Shown: positions 16,801 through 22,854, counted from the first letter of the stretch. The stretch: 22,854 bases of DNA from DASPJQ01 sp035299065 (GCA_035299065.1 DATGXI010000104.1:1-22854); one strand, 5' to 3'. Numbers and translations are program-made. Notes: generated by a model not told the origin, from the letters alone.

Positions 16801-18319
16801 TGATGCGGCACCTAAAGCTGATTCGGCCAACACCAATAAAAAAGAAAAGGACCCTGAAAAATTCACCTTGCTTGAAAACATTGCGCGGGTTTTAATGGGT
16901 GTAAAAACAGCCTCCGTCACATTTAGCACTACGGATGGTATTTTATTACCTGGCTATGATAACCGAACGCAGTTTTTGGGAATGAGTCCGAATTGGACAG
17001 CTCCAAGCTACGGATTTATACTTGGTAAACAAAACAGGGACATTTTTGGAAATCCAAACAATTGGGGTGAGTTTGATGAATATGCATTTTATGCAGCTGA
17101 CCAGGGATGGCTCATTCAGAATGAAAACCTGAACCGGCAGTACACAACCAACCATGCCAAAAATTTCCAGGGTAAAATGACCATTGAACCGTTAACCGGT
17201 TTTAAAATAGACCTGAATGCTGATAAAAATTTCTCGGAAAACACCAGTTCATTCTTCAGGTATATTGACACGTTGCCTGATGGCACACCTGTAAATGCTT
17301 ACCAGTTGCAAAACCCGATGGTAACCGGTGTCATGAGCATGTCAATTAACGCATGGCGTACGGCATTTGTGCGCGATGATAAATCAACTTATTCAAACAA
17401 AACATTTACCACGTTCAGGGACCTTCGTGCGGCAGCTTCGGCATTGCTTGCTGGCGGAAATCCGAACTCAGCCGGTGCTGATGCAACCGACCCGAATTAC
17501 AAAGACGGATATGGCGGAACGCAGCAGGACGTAATCATCACTTCATTTATTGCTGCTTATACCGGCCAAAACGTTGACAAGAAATTAACCAATCCATTCA
17601 AGCAAATGCCATTGCCAAACTGGAGGGTTACATTTGATCCGATGGCAAAAGCGCGCTCAAAATTCTTTAAACGTCATTTCCGTTCACTTACATTGTCGCA
17701 CGGTTACCGCAGTACGTTAAACATTGCCAACTATTCAACCAACTTACAGGCACAGCTTGATAACGATGGCTTTATTGTTGGTCGTGATATTGCCGGCAAT
17801 TTTATCAATAACCGCCAGATAAATGCTATTACCATTGCCGAACAGTTTAGCCCATTGTTCAGCATGGATATTAAATGGAAAATGAATGAAAAAGACCAGC
17901 GTGGTTTAATTACGAAAGTTGAAATAAAACGCGACCGTAATATTGCATTGAGTTTAACAAATAACCAGATTACCGAAATCAGGAGCAAAGAATATGTTTT
18001 TGGAACAGGATACACGTTCCCAAAACTTAAATTACCATTCAAAATTGGCGGTAAACCAATGGAAAGTGACCTGGAGGCTCGTGCTGACGTGTCAGTACGC
18101 GATAACGTAACCGTTACCCGAAAAATAGTAGAAAATTACAACCAGCCAACCTCGGGACAAATGCTTATTTCCATTAAGACTTCGGTAAATTATACGGTTG
18201 CACAAAACATAACCATACGCTTATTCTTTGACAAAACGGTAACCGATCCGAAAGTATCCAACTCATTCAGAACCTCTAACGCAAGTTCGGGAATTGCCAT
18301 ACGGTTAAGTTTACAATAA
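10862..18319 (+). CDS. sprA: SprA, outer-membrane translocon pore of the type IX secretion system
   Basis: A 2485-aa protein, the size expected for SprA (Sov in Porphyromonas), which forms the very large outer-membrane barrel through which T9SS cargos leave. The N terminus (KGDLLNRKGLGLG, then a hydrophobic run to about residue 30) is a signal peptide. The early conserved region EYDPVTGTYYFNSKYG with TGMTMEEFRNYDL is typical of SprA. Long strand-rich stretches follow, for example FNFNQRIQINLLGN-like segments near residue 210 and FGTGYTFPKLKLPFKIGG near 2380, and a lysine/alanine-rich loop lies at about 1960-1995. There is no ATG near the N terminus: the frame is open only from 10853, so translation must begin at TTG 10862 or TTG 10874. 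A strong hairpin begins at the stop codon. The frame is intact, with no sign of a frameshift. Confidence 0.95.
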   Translation: MKGDLLNRKGLGLGIPVVFISVIGYSIVHNGLKNNSLANYSASDEAKDKMSITMPIDSPKVELIYPFNDPLTPLVDSSNNSIDLKDPLNIESKIEYDPVTGTYYFNSKYGNQNYHQGTGMTMEEFRNYDLKNSISSNWQEIIAAENPNASGGSSKGWTPPPIPLSKDKDKGWLGDKIEIKPSGSAELIFGLNTSRTANPQIPEKQRKITIFDFNQRIQINLLGNIGDKMKLNFNYNTEATFDFENQIKLGYQGNEDEIIQSVEAGNVSLPLTGTLITGSQSLFGIKIGTKWGRLTNTTVLSQNKGKRTEIEVKGGAQTQNFEITADNYEANKHYFLAHYFRNQYDKAMQSLPTVNSVVNITRVEVWVTNTNNTIDNTRNFVAFADLGETQVFQTTTPGPSVTSLSNLPENDANNLYQTVASNSGVRGFVNAASVLSTIVVSPGPFSQGINFEKVQNARMLAPTEYNVNTSLGFISLNAPLNNDEVLGVSFQFVYQGQTYQVGEFSTDGVAGQNALVLKLLKGTITNPKFTRWDLMMKNIYNLSAYQISKENFRLDVWYNNPSSSIDINYLPYSGVDGKPLIQVVDVDRYDQNNNPYPDGIFDFMPLSYNGNQSIGGGTINTQNGRIYFTTVEPFGTTLKNKLTAAGLPASVINSVVFQPLYDSTKTAAQQIPSLNRFKIKGQYQSASGSEISLNAINVPQGSVVVTAGGVPLVENQDYRVDYNLGRVTIINQSLLESQTPIKVSLESNTLFSMQTKTMIGSRFDYRVNRDINVGGTIMNLTERPLTQKINIGDEPISNWMIGLDGSIKKEVPFITRLVDKIPFINTKEKSTLTANIEFAKIIPGTARAINGLSYIDDFEGSQSAIDLRSQNSWVLASTPKGQVTGTGGNPALFPEAADGLSNELAAGFNRALLNWFVIDPLFHLNNNLTPDYIKNSPMQSNQLMRVVYENDVFPNRQLATGQPTNIAMFNLAYYPGERGPYNYVANDYSFTTPDGGSHTVQGLNVNGGLDVPQSRWGGIMRPLTTTDFELANINYIQFWVMDPFNSDAINMFGSTGGDLYFNLGNVSEDILPDSYKAFENGLPANGDYAAAIAANQLTTTEWGYVPTIQPIVNAFDNSGEDAARINQDVGLDGLKNVDEASFYASYVSAATAVASSNPGAITSDPSADNYHYYRGDDFDAAQNNILERYKKYNGQEGNSPTTGMAASMNADGYPTSATTLPNVEDINFDNNLSETESYFQYKVSMRPADMDVVGENYITNIVTAYNTLPDGSSPPIKWYQFRIPVRDPEKIVNSIQDFRSIRFIRMFLKDCKEPIVLRFARLELIRGEWRAYQQSLLEPGEAIVGDPSSTLFDVSAVNIEEHGSRQPINYQIPPGINRQVDVTTANLRNLNEQALALDICGLEDGDARAAYRNVQFDVRSYKRLKMFVHAETSSLTDACKDDDVVMFVRLGTDFDENYYEYELPLKMTPWGETSAEGVWPAANEVDIEFDKLIDFKLLRNENVASGLAVVNQPYSSTDVFPGRIVRVKGNPNLQGIKTVMVGVRNPRKAGPSPYKPDDGRSKCLEVWINELRLTDFDQHGGWAATGRVNTNLADFGSLALSGSYSTPYWGSIEKRVSERQRETIMSFDAISSFELGKFFPEKWGIRLPMYLSYGENRSNPQFDPLQPDVLYDLATSELSADERIKHKQKSQNYTRRRSINFANVKKERTGDAKPHFYDISNWSFTYAYNEIFHRDINVEYNMNKTYRAGANYSFNKNSKPWEPFAKSKFLSKSKWFGLIKDFNLFLAPKVIAFRNEISRSYIENIIRANYGALAFPNYTKNFFWIRGYDVKYDITKNLKFDYTATNNGVVGEPIGRVNKMFQDEYTTFKDSVQSSIMQGGTTTHYNHTINLTYQLPLSKIPLTDWISVNAKYSAGYDWQRSPFGQDTLGHIVQNSRNVSLNGQLNFVTLYNHWGWLKKINQKAGGGAPGKKPVSKIPGKNDAAPKADSANTNKKEKDPEKFTLLENIARVLMGVKTASVTFSTTDGILLPGYDNRTQFLGMSPNWTAPSYGFILGKQNRDIFGNPNNWGEFDEYAFYAADQGWLIQNENLNRQYTTNHAKNFQGKMTIEPLTGFKIDLNADKNFSENTSSFFRYIDTLPDGTPVNAYQLQNPMVTGVMSMSINAWRTAFVRDDKSTYSNKTFTTFRDLRAAASALLAGGNPNSAGADATDPNYKDGYGGTQQDVIITSFIAAYTGQNVDKKLTNPFKQMPLPNWRVTFDPMAKARSKFFKRHFRSLTLSHGYRSTLNIANYSTNLQAQLDNDGFIVGRDIAGNFINNRQINAITIAEQFSPLFSMDIKWKMNEKDQRGLITKVEIKRDRNIALSLTNNQITEIRSKEYVFGTGYTFPKLKLPFKIGGKPMESDLEARADVSVRDNVTVTRKIVENYNQPTSGQMLISIKTSVNYTVAQNITIRLFFDKTVTDPKVSNSFRTSNASSGIAIRLSLQ

Positions 18320-18376
18320 TGCTGAAGATACATAATTATACAAACCAGTTTTATACAGCAATATGTATGTCAGCAT
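18319..18376 (+). other. Long hairpin immediately after sprA
   Basis: ATGCTGA (18319-18325) pairs with TCAGCAT (18370-18376), and ATACATA (18328-18334) pairs with TATGTAT (18362-18368). This gives 14 bp interrupted by a 2x1 internal loop, closing a 27-nt loop. The 5' arm begins at the last base of the sprA stop codon. No T run follows, so it is not a classical rho-independent terminator; an mRNA 3'-end protection or processing element is possible. Confidence 0.6.
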
Positions 18377-18446
18377 CATACCAAATGATAGCTTAACGAA
18401 AAAGAATTATTCCAGTATGAAATGAGGGCTTGTAATGAAATAAGTA

Positions 18447-18454
18447 TAAATTTG
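18447..18454 (+). promoter_or_regulatory. -7 box of the gcvH-vanZ transcript
   Basis: TAAATTTG is an exact TAnnTTTG box, 16 nt ahead of the gcvH ATG. A TTG at 18430-18432 is only 14 bp upstream, shorter than the usual spacing, so the -33 assignment is uncertain. Confidence 0.5.
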
Positions 18455-18470
18455 GCCAAAATTTAAAAAA

Positions 18471-18848
18471 ATGAACATACCTGCAAACTTAAAATTTACC
18501 AAGGACCACGAATGGATTCGTGTTGAAGGCGACCATGCAATTGTTGGCATTACTGACTTTGCCCAAGGTGAACTTGGCGACATCGTTTACATTGACATCA
18601 ACACAGTTGGTGAAACCATCAGCAAAGAAAGTGTATTTGGTACAGTTGAAGCAGTAAAAACCGTTAGTGATTTGTTTATGCCTTTGGATGGTGAAGTGGT
18701 TGAAGTAAATCCTAAACTTGAATCAAACCCTGAGTTGGTGAATAAAGATCCATACGGTGACGGATGGATGGTTAAAATCAAATTGACAAATGCAGGACAA
18801 GTTAGCGAACTATTGTCGGCTGATGCTTATCAAAGTGTAATTGGATAA
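18471..18848 (+). CDS. gcvH: Glycine cleavage system H protein
   Basis: A 125-aa protein, the standard GcvH length. It begins MNIPANLKFTKDHEWIRVEG. The lipoyl-accepting lysine is Lys63 in SVFGTVEAVKTVSDL. DPYGDGWMVKIKL near the C terminus is also characteristic. H protein shuttles the aminomethyl group between the P, T and L proteins of glycine cleavage in the cytoplasm; those genes are not in this window. It has its own TAnnTTTG box 16 nt upstream, so it need not depend on the sprA transcript. Its last eight bases overlap the proposed TTG start of the next gene. Confidence 0.97.
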   Translation: MNIPANLKFTKDHEWIRVEGDHAIVGITDFAQGELGDIVYIDINTVGETISKESVFGTVEAVKTVSDLFMPLDGEVVEVNPKLESNPELVNKDPYGDGWMVKIKLTNAGQVSELLSADAYQSVIG

Positions 18849-19242
18849 TAAAAGAAACCATATTTCTTATACGTATTTTGTGCCCGCATTCCTGTGGGCA
18901 CTTTTAATACTTGTGGTGTGCCTGGTTCCGCCAAAATATATTCCTGCGGTGGAATTTAACCTGCTTTCGCCTGATAAAATTGCACATGCCATACTATTTG
19001 GTTTTTTATGTCTTTTGTTGAATTGGGCGTTGAATAAAAACAACATTCTTAACTACAAAAACTTGTTTGTGCTTTTTGCATGTACAGTTGGTTATGGCGC
19101 ACTCATTGAATTACTTCAAATGATTGGCCGTAGTGGCCGCATGGCTGAAGTAGACGATATTCTTGCAAATAGTTTTGGGGCAGTAATGATTTACCTTATT
19201 TACATTGTTTACTACCGTTCCCTCAGCCGTAAGGCAGCATAA
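18841..19242 (+). CDS. VanZ-like integral membrane protein
   Basis: A 133-aa protein with four hydrophobic segments: about 13-29, 47-62, 76-90 and 112-127. The VanZ-family signatures are SPDKIAHAILFGFL (43-56) and a final loop RMAEVDDILANSFGA that carries the conserved acidic pair. VanZ proteins are small membrane proteins of poorly known function; VanZ itself gives low-level teicoplanin resistance, but chromosomal homologues like this one are not resistance genes as such. There is no ATG: the frame starts at TTG 18841, overlapping gcvH by 8 bp. GTG in FVPAFLW (residue 14) is an alternative that would trim the polar N terminus. Probably co-transcribed with gcvH. Confidence 0.85.
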   Translation: MDNKRNHISYTYFVPAFLWALLILVVCLVPPKYIPAVEFNLLSPDKIAHAILFGFLCLLLNWALNKNNILNYKNLFVLFACTVGYGALIELLQMIGRSGRMAEVDDILANSFGAVMIYLIYIVYYRSLSRKAA

Positions 19243-19273
19243 TACCTCGCAAAAATTTAAAAATCAATCTATT

Positions 19274-19311
19274 GTGAATAATTGGTATTCACGCATACCT
19301 TTTAGGTGAAT
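19274..19311 (+). promoter_or_regulatory. Mutually exclusive hairpins after vanZ
   Basis: Three pairings compete for the same bases. (a) GTGAATA 19274-19280 with TATTCAC 19286-19292, a 5-nt loop. (b) GGTAT 19284-19288 with ATACC 19295-19299, followed by TTTT (19300-19303), a weak terminator shape. (c) ATTCAC 19287-19292 with GTGAAT 19306-19311. It may be the terminator of gcvH-vanZ or an attenuator ahead of tonB. Confidence 0.4.
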
Positions 19312-19359
19312 GAACTTTTAACGGCCGCTCCTGTACAGATTCATAACTAAGACAAAGTT

Positions 19360-19422
19360 TATACTGACGCGGCTTAAAATAGACTAGCCAAAAAATCAGA
19401 AGTACCAAAGCCGGTCAGCATA
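19360..19422 (+). promoter_or_regulatory. Imperfect hairpin in the tonB leader
   Basis: CTGAC (19364-19368) and CGGCTT (19370-19375) pair with AAGCCG (19408-19413) and GTCAG (19414-19418), giving 11 bp with one bulged G. Three more pairs lie beyond one mismatch. The loop is about 32 nt. No exact TAnnTTTG box is found in the 241-bp gap 19243-19483, so the transcription start relative to this structure is unknown. Confidence 0.45.
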
Positions 19423-19483
19423 ATACATGGTCTAAGTAAAAAAGATAAAATACACAAAGTATTAACCTTTAAAACTTACCGTT

Positions 19484-20377
19484 ATGATGACCTTCATTAT
19501 TCTTGCAGTAGCCCTTACCACAGTTGTTCTTGTTTTAAATGAGTATGGCTGGACCGACTTAACTGGTGGTACACGTAACAACCTTGTGTTTGAAGAACGC
19601 AACAAATCATACGGTGCTTATGAAATCCGTCAAAAATATTCAGGACGCCTGTTTGTTGCTTTCATTGGCGCATTGGGTTTTATTAGTATAGCAGCTGTTA
19701 GTCCCAAATTTTTTATGGGGTCGCATGTAGCTGCAGGTACAGGTAAGCCAGCCGATCACCGCATTATCACTGAGGTAACACCTCCTCAAAAACCGGAAGA
19801 AAAACCAAAAGAAGAGGTGCTTGAAAACAAGGTAAAAGAGCAGAGCGCTCCAAAACCTCCTCAAAATACAAACATAACTCCCGAGGTAATTGATAAACCC
19901 ATCGTGAAAAAAGATTCTGTTATTTCAACTAAACCAATTGTAACGGATGGATCAAACAACGGTGATACATCGCTCGCCAATAAAGGTAAAACAAGTCCTG
20001 GTCCAATTGGTGGTGGCGGTAATGGCGGTGGTACAACTCCATGTGTGGATTGCGGTCCAACACCACCACTTACCGGGGCTGAAGTTGATAAAATGGCCGA
20101 ATTGAAAGATTACCAGCGCATACTTATGAAAAGCATTCGTATTCCACAGGCTTATATGGATATGGGCGGAAAAGGCGGAAAATTATATGTAAGTTTTATT
20201 GTGGATGAAAACGGGAATGTAAGTTCAGCTAGTATAAAAAAAGGAATTGACGGTAACCTTGATCACGAAGTAAAACGCGCCATTAATGCAATGCCAAGAT
20301 GGACCCCGGCTGTTAAAGATGGTAAAAACGTACCTGTAAAAATGGTGATCCCATTAAATATTGTAATAGCCGAATAA
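19484..20377 (+). CDS. TonB-type energy transducer
   Basis: A 297-aa inner-membrane/periplasmic protein that passes proton-motive energy to outer-membrane transporters. Residues 2-19 are hydrophobic. Residues 33-56 (NLVFEERNKSYGAYEIRQKYSG) are the cytoplasmic motif common before the membrane anchor in Bacteroidota TonB proteins, and residues 57-78 are the second hydrophobic segment. Residues 98-185 are a proline/lysine- then glycine-rich periplasm-spanning linker. Residues 203-296 are a TonB C-terminal domain (GGKLYVSFIVDENGNVSSAS, then AINAMPRWTPAVKDGKNVPV). Two things are unusual: the extra N-terminal membrane segment, and a CVDC motif (Cys187, Cys190) at the end of the linker. ATG at 19487 is an alternative start. 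ExbB/ExbD genes are not adjacent. It is followed by a bidirectional terminator. Confidence 0.88.
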   Translation: MMTFIILAVALTTVVLVLNEYGWTDLTGGTRNNLVFEERNKSYGAYEIRQKYSGRLFVAFIGALGFISIAAVSPKFFMGSHVAAGTGKPADHRIITEVTPPQKPEEKPKEEVLENKVKEQSAPKPPQNTNITPEVIDKPIVKKDSVISTKPIVTDGSNNGDTSLANKGKTSPGPIGGGGNGGGTTPCVDCGPTPPLTGAEVDKMAELKDYQRILMKSIRIPQAYMDMGGKGGKLYVSFIVDENGNVSSASIKKGIDGNLDHEVKRAINAMPRWTPAVKDGKNVPVKMVIPLNIVIAE

Positions 20378-20410
20378 GTTTTTCTATATATCTCCAACCA
20401 ATCCCAAATG

Positions 20411-20438
20411 AAAAAGGCAGAACCAATTCTGCCTTTTT
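20411..20438. terminator. Bidirectional terminator between tonB and proline dehydrogenase
   Basis: A perfect 12-bp stem (20411-20422 with 20427-20438) with loop CCAA. The GC core is GGCAGAA/TTCTGCC and it is flanked by A and T runs, so it works on both strands. It lies 33 bp after the tonB stop and 22 bp after the stop of the convergent gene. Confidence 0.93.
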
Positions 20439-20460
20439 ATTTTTTAATTTTTTAATGTCA

Positions 20461-21651
20461 TTATGCTTTAGGCAAAGCAGCTTTTTTTCTGCGTTCACGC
20501 TCTTTAATAATCAATCCCAACTCGCGGCCTGTTTGCCCTTTTACCGAAGTGTTTTCCTGGGCCCTGCGAATTAAATAAGGCAATACCTCCTTAACCGGGC
20601 CATATGGTACATATTTGGCAACATTGTATCCTGCATTGGCCAGGTTATATGAAATATGATCGCTCATACCCAATAACTGTGCAAAATAAATACGCTTGTC
20701 GCCTGGGGCAATATTGTTTGCAGTCATTAGTTCCGTCAACTTAAGCGATGATTTTTCGTTGTGTGAACCTGCACAAATGGATATACTATCAGCATGTTTA
20801 ACGCAATATTCCAATGCGGCATCGTAATCACGGTCACTTGCATCTTTATCCGGTTGTATTGGCGATGGGTATCCTTTTTCATTTGCGCGCTTGCGTTCCT
20901 TTTCCATGTAAGCGCCACGCACCAATTTCGCACCAACTTTATATCCACCGGCTTTTGCCAATTCAACATCGTTTTTTAAATATGCCAGGCGATCATGCCG
21001 GTATAATTGGTAGGTGTTAAAAATGATGACATCGGTTTTATTGATTCTTTTCATCATTTCTGTTGCAAGGTTGTCAATGGCTTGCTGAATCCAGCTTTCT
21101 TCAGCATCAATAAATATGGGCGTTTTGGCATCAGCTGCCGCCAGGCAAATTTCTTCAACACGCTTTTCTCCCCTCTTCCACTCTGCTTCTTCTTCGGCCG
21201 TTAATTTAACACCAGCACTAACTTTTTCCAATATCTCAAACCGTACAACACCCGTTACCTTAAATACACAAAATGGTATATTTTTATTTCCTTTTGCTTT
21301 TTGCGTAGTCAAAATAATTTCTTTCTTGGTTGCATCCAGGTTTTCTTCGCTGGTTTCACCTTCTACCGAATAGTCAAGAATGGTTCCTACGTTGTATTTG
21401 CCCAACTGTTCAATGGTTTTTTCACATTCAGCAATGTTTTCGCCACCGCAAAATTGCTTGAAAATTGTGTTTTTAAACAGTGGTTTAAAGCCTATGTATA
21501 AAGCAGGTTTTGCAAAAATTCGACCCATTTTTACAAGAAAGGGGCTTGCAACAAGTTTAAAAAGCCAATACGCTTTTTTAAGTTCCTTGTCAGATTTGTT
21601 TTTAAACGCTATCTCTGTATTATCGAAAGATATCATTGTTTTAGTTGGCAT
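20461..21651 (-). CDS. putA: Proline dehydrogenase (monofunctional)
   Basis: A 396-aa FAD-dependent enzyme that oxidises proline to pyrroline-5-carboxylate, a TIM-barrel PRODH domain without the P5C dehydrogenase half seen in long PutA proteins. Visible signatures are LVRGAYMEKER (243-253), DYDAALEYCVKHAD (275-288), YFAQLLGMSDHISYNLA (322-338), YVPYGP (347-352) and PYLIRRAQEN (358-367). I place the start at ATG 21651, 4 bp after the upstream stop. GTG 21666 would overlap that gene by 11 bp, and ATG 21636 (MISFDNTEIAF) is also possible because homologues begin near there. It probably shares a transcript with the PurF-like gene. A P5C dehydrogenase must be encoded elsewhere. Some Bacteroidota annotations simply call it proline dehydrogenase. 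Confidence 0.93.
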   Translation of the reverse strand: MPTKTMISFDNTEIAFKNKSDKELKKAYWLFKLVASPFLVKMGRIFAKPALYIGFKPLFKNTIFKQFCGGENIAECEKTIEQLGKYNVGTILDYSVEGETSEENLDATKKEIILTTQKAKGNKNIPFCVFKVTGVVRFEILEKVSAGVKLTAEEEAEWKRGEKRVEEICLAAADAKTPIFIDAEESWIQQAIDNLATEMMKRINKTDVIIFNTYQLYRHDRLAYLKNDVELAKAGGYKVGAKLVRGAYMEKERKRANEKGYPSPIQPDKDASDRDYDAALEYCVKHADSISICAGSHNEKSSLKLTELMTANNIAPGDKRIYFAQLLGMSDHISYNLANAGYNVAKYVPYGPVKEVLPYLIRRAQENTSVKGQTGRELGLIIKERERRKKAALPKA

Positions 21652-21655
21652 TGAA

Positions 21656-22854
21656 TCAGTAAGCACGTTGTTTTTTTCCTTCCATGAAGTTAATAAATGA
21701 TTTATTTACCACTTTCATTCCTCCTGGTGTTGGATAGTTACCGGTAAAATACCAGTCACCATGATTGTTGGGGCAGGCGTTGTGCAAACCTTCAACACTT
21801 TGGTAAATAATTTCAACTTTTGCCTTGTTGTTTTCAGGTGTAACCAACTGTGCAATTTTGTTGGCTACCTGTTGTTCGGTAAACTGGCTGTACAATTCCT
21901 GCACCACATTCCGCATTTGATCTTTTGGTTTTTTTAGCTCAGCTTTTGCTTTTTCATACGCATCGTTGAGCAATTTTTCCTTACCGTTTTCTTTTAACAA
22001 AGCTACCATGGCCTGGAATGCAACAAAATCGCCAATAATGGCCATGTCAATTCCATAACAATCAGGATATCGGATTTGCGGGGCCGATGAAACAATGATG
22101 ATTTTTGTGGGACCCAGGCGGTCAAGCATTTTAATGATACTTTGCCTTAAGGTGGTTCCACGCACAATTGAATCGTCAATAATAACTATTTGATCAATGC
22201 CTTCCCTTATTTTTCCATAGGTGACATCATAAACATGGGTTACCATTTCATTGCGGGAAGTATCTGCAGTAATGAATGTGCGCAACTTAACATCTTTAAT
22301 GGCTATTTTTTCAACGCGTAAACGATCTCCCAGTACTTCCAGTATTTGTTCATCGCTGGCGTTTGGTATAGCTTTCAGGCGTTTTAATTTTTCTTTATTA
22401 AAGTGATGCTCCACTCCCTTTAACAAACCATAAAAGGCCGTTTCAGCTGTATTGGGAATGTAAGAGAACACCGAATTTTTCAAATCGTATTCGGTGGCTT
22501 CAAGCACGCGTTCTGCAACATTTTTTCCGAGTTGAATTCGCTCAGCATAAATATCGGCATCGCTACCGCGTGAAAAATAAATGCGTTCAAATGAACACGG
22601 TGTTTTTTCAACCGGTTTACGAACCATTTTTTCACTTATATCACCACTCTTTTTTATAACAAGTGCATGGCCCGGTGTAAGTTCTTTTACCTGGTCCAGC
22701 TTAACGTTGAACGCTGTTTGAATAACGGGTCGTTCTGAACAAACAACTGCCACTTCATCATCGGTATAATAAAAAACCGGTCGTATTCCATTTGGATCCC
22801 TTAACACAAAAGCATCGCCATGTCCAAACAAACCTGCCATGGCATAACCACCGT
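21656..22854 (-). CDS. Long amidophosphoribosyltransferase (PurF-family) homologue, N-terminus beyond the window
   Basis: The frame runs off the right edge; 399 codons up to GGYAMAGLFGHGDAF at the edge side are visible, and the glutaminase N terminus (Cys2 nucleophile, about 230 residues by comparison with homologues I remember) is missing. Visible are the end of the class II glutamine amidotransferase domain (FVLRDPNGIRPVF, then CSERPVIQTAF) and the phosphoribosyltransferase domain with the PRPP loop IIDDSIVRGTT (about 22151-22183). The tail is SVEGLHNACPNNHGDWYFTG and ends KKQRAY. This matches a roughly 630-aa PurF homologue that Bacteroidota carry, often beside a canonical PurF of about 500 aa. 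Canonical PurF makes phosphoribosylamine from PRPP and glutamine in the first step of purine synthesis; whether this longer form does the same is not certain. Confidence 0.9.
   Translation of the reverse strand, partial: GGYAMAGLFGHGDAFVLRDPNGIRPVFYYTDDEVAVVCSERPVIQTAFNVKLDQVKELTPGHALVIKKSGDISEKMVRKPVEKTPCSFERIYFSRGSDADIYAERIQLGKNVAERVLEATEYDLKNSVFSYIPNTAETAFYGLLKGVEHHFNKEKLKRLKAIPNASDEQILEVLGDRLRVEKIAIKDVKLRTFITADTSRNEMVTHVYDVTYGKIREGIDQIVIIDDSIVRGTTLRQSIIKMLDRLGPTKIIIVSSAPQIRYPDCYGIDMAIIGDFVAFQAMVALLKENGKEKLLNDAYEKAKAELKKPKDQMRNVVQELYSQFTEQQVANKIAQLVTPENNKAKVEIIYQSVEGLHNACPNNHGDWYFTGNYPTPGGMKVVNKSFINFMEGKKQRAY

Noticed and set aside
21652..21666. GTG at 21666 as the start of proline dehydrogenase
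   Set aside because: It overlaps the upstream gene by 11 bp and adds MLTDS ahead of an ATG placed 4 bp after the upstream stop; homologues begin nearer MISFDNTEIAF.
1..22854. CRISPR arrays, tRNA or rRNA genes, insertion sequences and integrase genes
   Set aside because: I looked for regularly spaced repeats, cloverleaf-like segments, transposase motifs and terminal repeats and found none.

Overview
The window is ordinary chromosomal DNA from a member of the Bacteroidota, most likely a Flavobacteriales/Sphingobacteriales-type, T9SS-bearing aerobe. The evidence is: a complete SprA (the outer-membrane pore of the type IX secretion system), two T9SS type A cargo proteins, an Omp28/DUF6029 envelope pair, the double-length PurF homologue typical of this phylum, TAnnTTTG promoter boxes, and almost no Shine-Dalgarno sequences. 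The base composition is moderately AT-rich and even. I see no rRNA, tRNA, CRISPR array, insertion sequence, phage gene or attachment site.

Layout. 1-256: the last 24 codons of a queG-like gene (+) converge on, and overlap by stop codons with, a 60-aa conserved hypothetical gene (-). 359-5945 (-): an envelope block, read from right to left: a T9SS-exported thioredoxin-like protein, a periplasmic TlpA-type thioredoxin, a DUF6029 beta-barrel, an Omp28-type lipoprotein with a CPPC motif, and a small beta-barrel. The last three form a tight operon; terminators separate the first two. 6108-6845 (+): a small T9SS cargo, divergent from the block. 6945-7640 (-): a Sir2 deacylase lacking the zinc cysteines. 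8001-18319 (+): maeB-ruvA-sprA, with overlaps or very short gaps. 18471-19242 (+): gcvH and a VanZ-like membrane protein, overlapping. 19484-20377 (+): a TonB energy transducer behind a leader rich in inverted repeats. 20461-22854 (-): the double-length PurF homologue (cut by the window edge) followed 4 bp later by proline dehydrogenase.

How the parts fit. SprA would export the two C-terminally tagged cargos encoded about 5 to 6 kb away. One cargo carries a thioredoxin fold, and its neighbours include a periplasmic thioredoxin and an Omp28 lipoprotein with its own CxxC. This is the nearest thing here to an undescribed system: a thiol-redox/outer-membrane module linking periplasm, outer membrane and cell surface. 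Its joint function is my inference. The rest (malic enzyme, Holliday-junction helicase subunit, glycine cleavage H protein, proline catabolism, purine-type amidophosphoribosyltransferase, energy transduction) is housekeeping. The maeB-ruvA-sprA-gcvH order is one I recall from other Bacteroidota.

Non-coding signals that can be read directly include four rho-independent terminators, several TAnnTTTG-type promoters, a 14-bp split hairpin directly behind sprA, a structured maeB leader, and mutually exclusive hairpins between vanZ and tonB. Two genes, sprA and vanZ, appear to start at TTG.
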